A DNA stretch of 64,000 nt, taken from NCBI RefSeq assembly GCF_030547005.1, contig NZ_JAUOPN010000005.1, positions 186,001 to 250,000 of the forward strand, read 5' to 3'. The stretch comes from Maribacter sp. 1_MG-2023. Its GTDB lineage: Bacteria > Bacteroidota > Bacteroidia > Flavobacteriales > Flavobacteriaceae. Under the pieces are notes generated by a model. That model worked only from the letters and a program-made list of their open reading frames with translations. It made no database searches and was not told the DNA's origin. Numbering within the stretch: position 1 is the stretch's first letter; each line of letters starts with the position of its first letter. The position numbers were made by a program, and so were the translations under genes. Positions 62,255 through 64,000 of this stretch are shown here, one piece after another.

Positions 62255-63460
62255 ATGATAGTAAAAAAAATCAGTCAATTTATTCTGTTTGCAATGCTCG
62301 TAGGTACAACCTACGCACAGACCTATGATTCCATCGCTGAACAACTTACCAGTGAATTAAAAAAGATTTCTACAGATGGCTCATTAGTTGGTTTCTCAGT
62401 AGCCATCGTCAATGAAGAAGGTACGCTTTATGAAAACGGATTCGGATTTGCCGACCAAAAAGCCGACCAAAAATATACAGCGAATACATTACAGAATATA
62501 GGTTCCATATCTAAGACGTTCATTGGGGTGGCTTTGTTAAAAGCACAAGAACTGGGTAAGCTCAATTTAGATGATAACATTAATGACTACCTACCCTTTA
62601 AGGTAGTGCATCCTAAATTTAAGAGTACACCTATTTCCATTCGGCAATTGGCAAGTCATACCTCAGGTATTAAAGATCCTGCAGAATATGAGAGCAAAGG
62701 GTATATACTTAAAGAAGCTGAAAATGGTACTGCCAAGGTAAATGGTAATTTCTTGCCTCCAACTGAAATGATGTCGTTGGGCGAATATCTTAAAGCCATT
62801 TTGAGCGAAGATGGTAAGTGGTATAAAAAGAAAACATTTTCGAAGTATTCCCCCGGCGGCATGTTTAACTATTCTAATATTGGGGCAGGGTTGGCGGCAC
62901 TGGTTCTGGAACAAGCAACGGGAGAATCCTTTCCAGAATTTACCCAGAAGTATATTTTTGACCCTTTAGAAATGACAAGTTCAGGTTGGTCTTTTGATGC
63001 CATAGATTTCTCTATGCATTCAAAACTGTATGCGGATGCAGATACTGAACTGGCATTTTACAAATTGGTGAATTACCCAGATGGCGGACTCATTTCCTCT
63101 TCTCATGATATGGCAAAATACCTATCTGAGATTATTAAAGGCTATGTAGGGAACGGAACTATGTTATCCGCAGAAAGCTATAAGGCCTTATTTACACCTC
63201 AGTTAACGGACGAAAACCATAAAGACCGGAGTGATAGTGAATATAATGACGAATACAATATGGGCGTGTTTATGGGTATATCTTCAAAAGGGCAAATTGG
63301 GCATACAGGCGGAGACCCAAGTGTAGTTACCCATATGTTTTTCAATGAAAAGACCAAAACAGGAAAGTTGTTATTGGTAAATACAGAGCTAGACAAGAAA
63401 AGCGTACAAGAATTCATTGCTATTTGGCGGGCTTTAATTGCTCATGAAAACGAGTTATAA
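62255..63460 (+). CDS. Secreted serine hydrolase (beta-lactamase class C family)
   Basis: 401 aa from ATG 62255 (MIVKKISQFILFAMLVGTTY), which gives a signal peptide; the upstream ATG at 62204 would hide it. SxxK nucleophile in NIGSISKTFIG near 86, YSN near 206, and HTGG near 350 as the third motif. Periplasmic peptidase or esterase of the penicillin-binding-protein-like fold. Followed after 14 bp by a sigma factor, suggesting a shared operon. Confidence 0.85.
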   Translation: MIVKKISQFILFAMLVGTTYAQTYDSIAEQLTSELKKISTDGSLVGFSVAIVNEEGTLYENGFGFADQKADQKYTANTLQNIGSISKTFIGVALLKAQELGKLNLDDNINDYLPFKVVHPKFKSTPISIRQLASHTSGIKDPAEYESKGYILKEAENGTAKVNGNFLPPTEMMSLGEYLKAILSEDGKWYKKKTFSKYSPGGMFNYSNIGAGLAALVLEQATGESFPEFTQKYIFDPLEMTSSGWSFDAIDFSMHSKLYADADTELAFYKLVNYPDGGLISSSHDMAKYLSEIIKGYVGNGTMLSAESYKALFTPQLTDENHKDRSDSEYNDEYNMGVFMGISSKGQIGHTGGDPSVVTHMFFNEKTKTGKLLLVNTELDKKSVQEFIAIWRALIAHENEL

Positions 63461-63474
63461 CAAAAAGAGGTATT

Positions 63475-64000
63475 ATGAAAAATGAAATACATACCATTTG
63501 GCTAGACCTCAATGAAGAATTGTATCATTTTATTTTAGGGAAGATCAAAGACGAGCAGGTAGCAAAAGATATTCATCAAGAGGTGTTCTTGAAAATACAG
63601 ACCAAGATCCATCAGCTGCAACATACTTCTAAGTTAACCTCTTGGGTGTATCAGATTACAAGAAATACCATAATCGACCATTTTCGCAAGCCAAATTCTA
63701 ACACCGTTGCCATTACTGATTTTGATTTGCCAGAAGAGCAGTCGGGCGATTTTGACTATTCAAAACTGACCAATTGCATTAACCAAAAAATAGAACAGTT
63801 ATCTGCCCAGCATAAAGAGGCCATTGTGTTGACCACTTTTCAAGAGTACTCGCAAAAAGAGCTTTCCAAGCATTTGAATATTTCGTATTCGGGCACAAAA
63901 TCTAGAGTTCAAAAAGCTAGGGACATATTAAAAATACAGTTGCTCAATTGCCCAAATGTGGCGTCTGACCAAACAGGAAAATTGCTCGATTTTGAAAATA
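63475..64000 (+). CDS. sigZ: RNA polymerase sigma factor, SigZ-like (3' partial)
   Basis: Starts at ATG 63475 and runs off the right edge (at least 175 aa). Region 2 includes ILGKIKDEQVAKDIHQEVFL and LTSWVYQITRNTIIDHFRKP. Region 4 includes LSAQHKEAIVLTTFQEYSQK and LSKHLNISYSGTKSRVQKAR. SigZ-type ECF sigma factors direct RNA polymerase to specific promoters and often lack a paired anti-sigma factor. Cotranscribed with the serine hydrolase (14 bp gap). The C-terminus lies outside the window. Confidence 0.85.
   Translation, partial: MKNEIHTIWLDLNEELYHFILGKIKDEQVAKDIHQEVFLKIQTKIHQLQHTSKLTSWVYQITRNTIIDHFRKPNSNTVAITDFDLPEEQSGDFDYSKLTNCINQKIEQLSAQHKEAIVLTTFQEYSQKELSKHLNISYSGTKSRVQKARDILKIQLLNCPNVASDQTGKLLDFEN

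Overview
The window looks like a chromosomal segment of a marine-type member of Bacteroidota, most likely Flavobacteriaceae. Three things point there. The DNA is AT-rich. Several genes are preceded by the Bacteroidota promoter form TTG-N19-TAnnTTTG (best example at 21893-21922). The gene content is typical: a TonB-dependent receptor with an N-terminal carboxypeptidase-regulatory-like domain, SusC-style lipoprotein signals, a nitrate reductase fused to a NirB-like flavoprotein, a YtxH/holin-like envelope triplet, GH3-like and HopJ-like proteins, and a four-helix-bundle (S23-type) gene between inverted repeats. The genus is not determined.

Layout. 1-4.6 kb is the 3' end of an assimilatory nitrate/nitrite cluster: a fused nitrate reductase, cut by the left edge, and a siroheme-reductase-like protein with a C-terminal rubredoxin. 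4.7-13.2 kb holds mixed envelope and stress genes: an HD-domain protein fused to a Pycsar-effector-like membrane domain, small membrane proteins, an aldehyde dehydrogenase, a YtxH/holin-like triplet, an AsmA-like protein, cardiolipin synthase and a secreted zincin. 13.2-17.2 kb has a GH3-family protein and a rearranged patch: a SUKH-like orphan immunity gene, a decayed 3' end of a TSUP permease, an unknown secreted protein, and the intact TSUP permease. 17.2-20.1 kb is a sodium symporter plus NagX-like acyltransferase pair.

20.1-26 kb is core metabolism: ribE divergent from pdxA, then DUF177-rpmF-fabH-accB-accC (fatty acid initiation and ribosomal protein L32). 26-38.6 kb is mostly housekeeping: an FAD oxidoreductase, a GreA-like protein, a GntP permease, ArfB, an ABC ATPase, prolyl oligopeptidase with a frameshifted signal peptide, asd, mscL, alr-tdk and rsmI. 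38.6-41 kb contains HopJ-like, UDG-like and OsmC genes around a repeat-rich spacer with ten copies of a 7-bp unit, and the four-helix-bundle cassette. 41-51.7 kb has recJ, VOC, MFS, lpxH, a nuclease-family protein, queD, enoyl-CoA hydratase, MATE, GNAT and Usp genes.

51.8-62.1 kb is the most unusual part. An intact tRNA-Ala(GGC) is preceded by a tandem ~84-bp duplication carrying its 5' half. About 10 kb downstream, its 3' half and terminator reappear. In both partial copies the anticodon arm is replaced, at its exact boundaries, by an 18-nt hairpin. The DNA between the tRNA and its 3' copy carries a coherent uptake/catabolism operon: a TonB receptor, an M29/NicX-like metalloenzyme, an NCS1 permease, a PepD-like dipeptidase and a second NCS1 permease. 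It is flanked by an unknown divergent gene and a lipoprotein. This has the layout of a tRNA-bounded genomic island without a visible integrase. The window ends with a secreted serine hydrolase and the start of a SigZ-like sigma factor.
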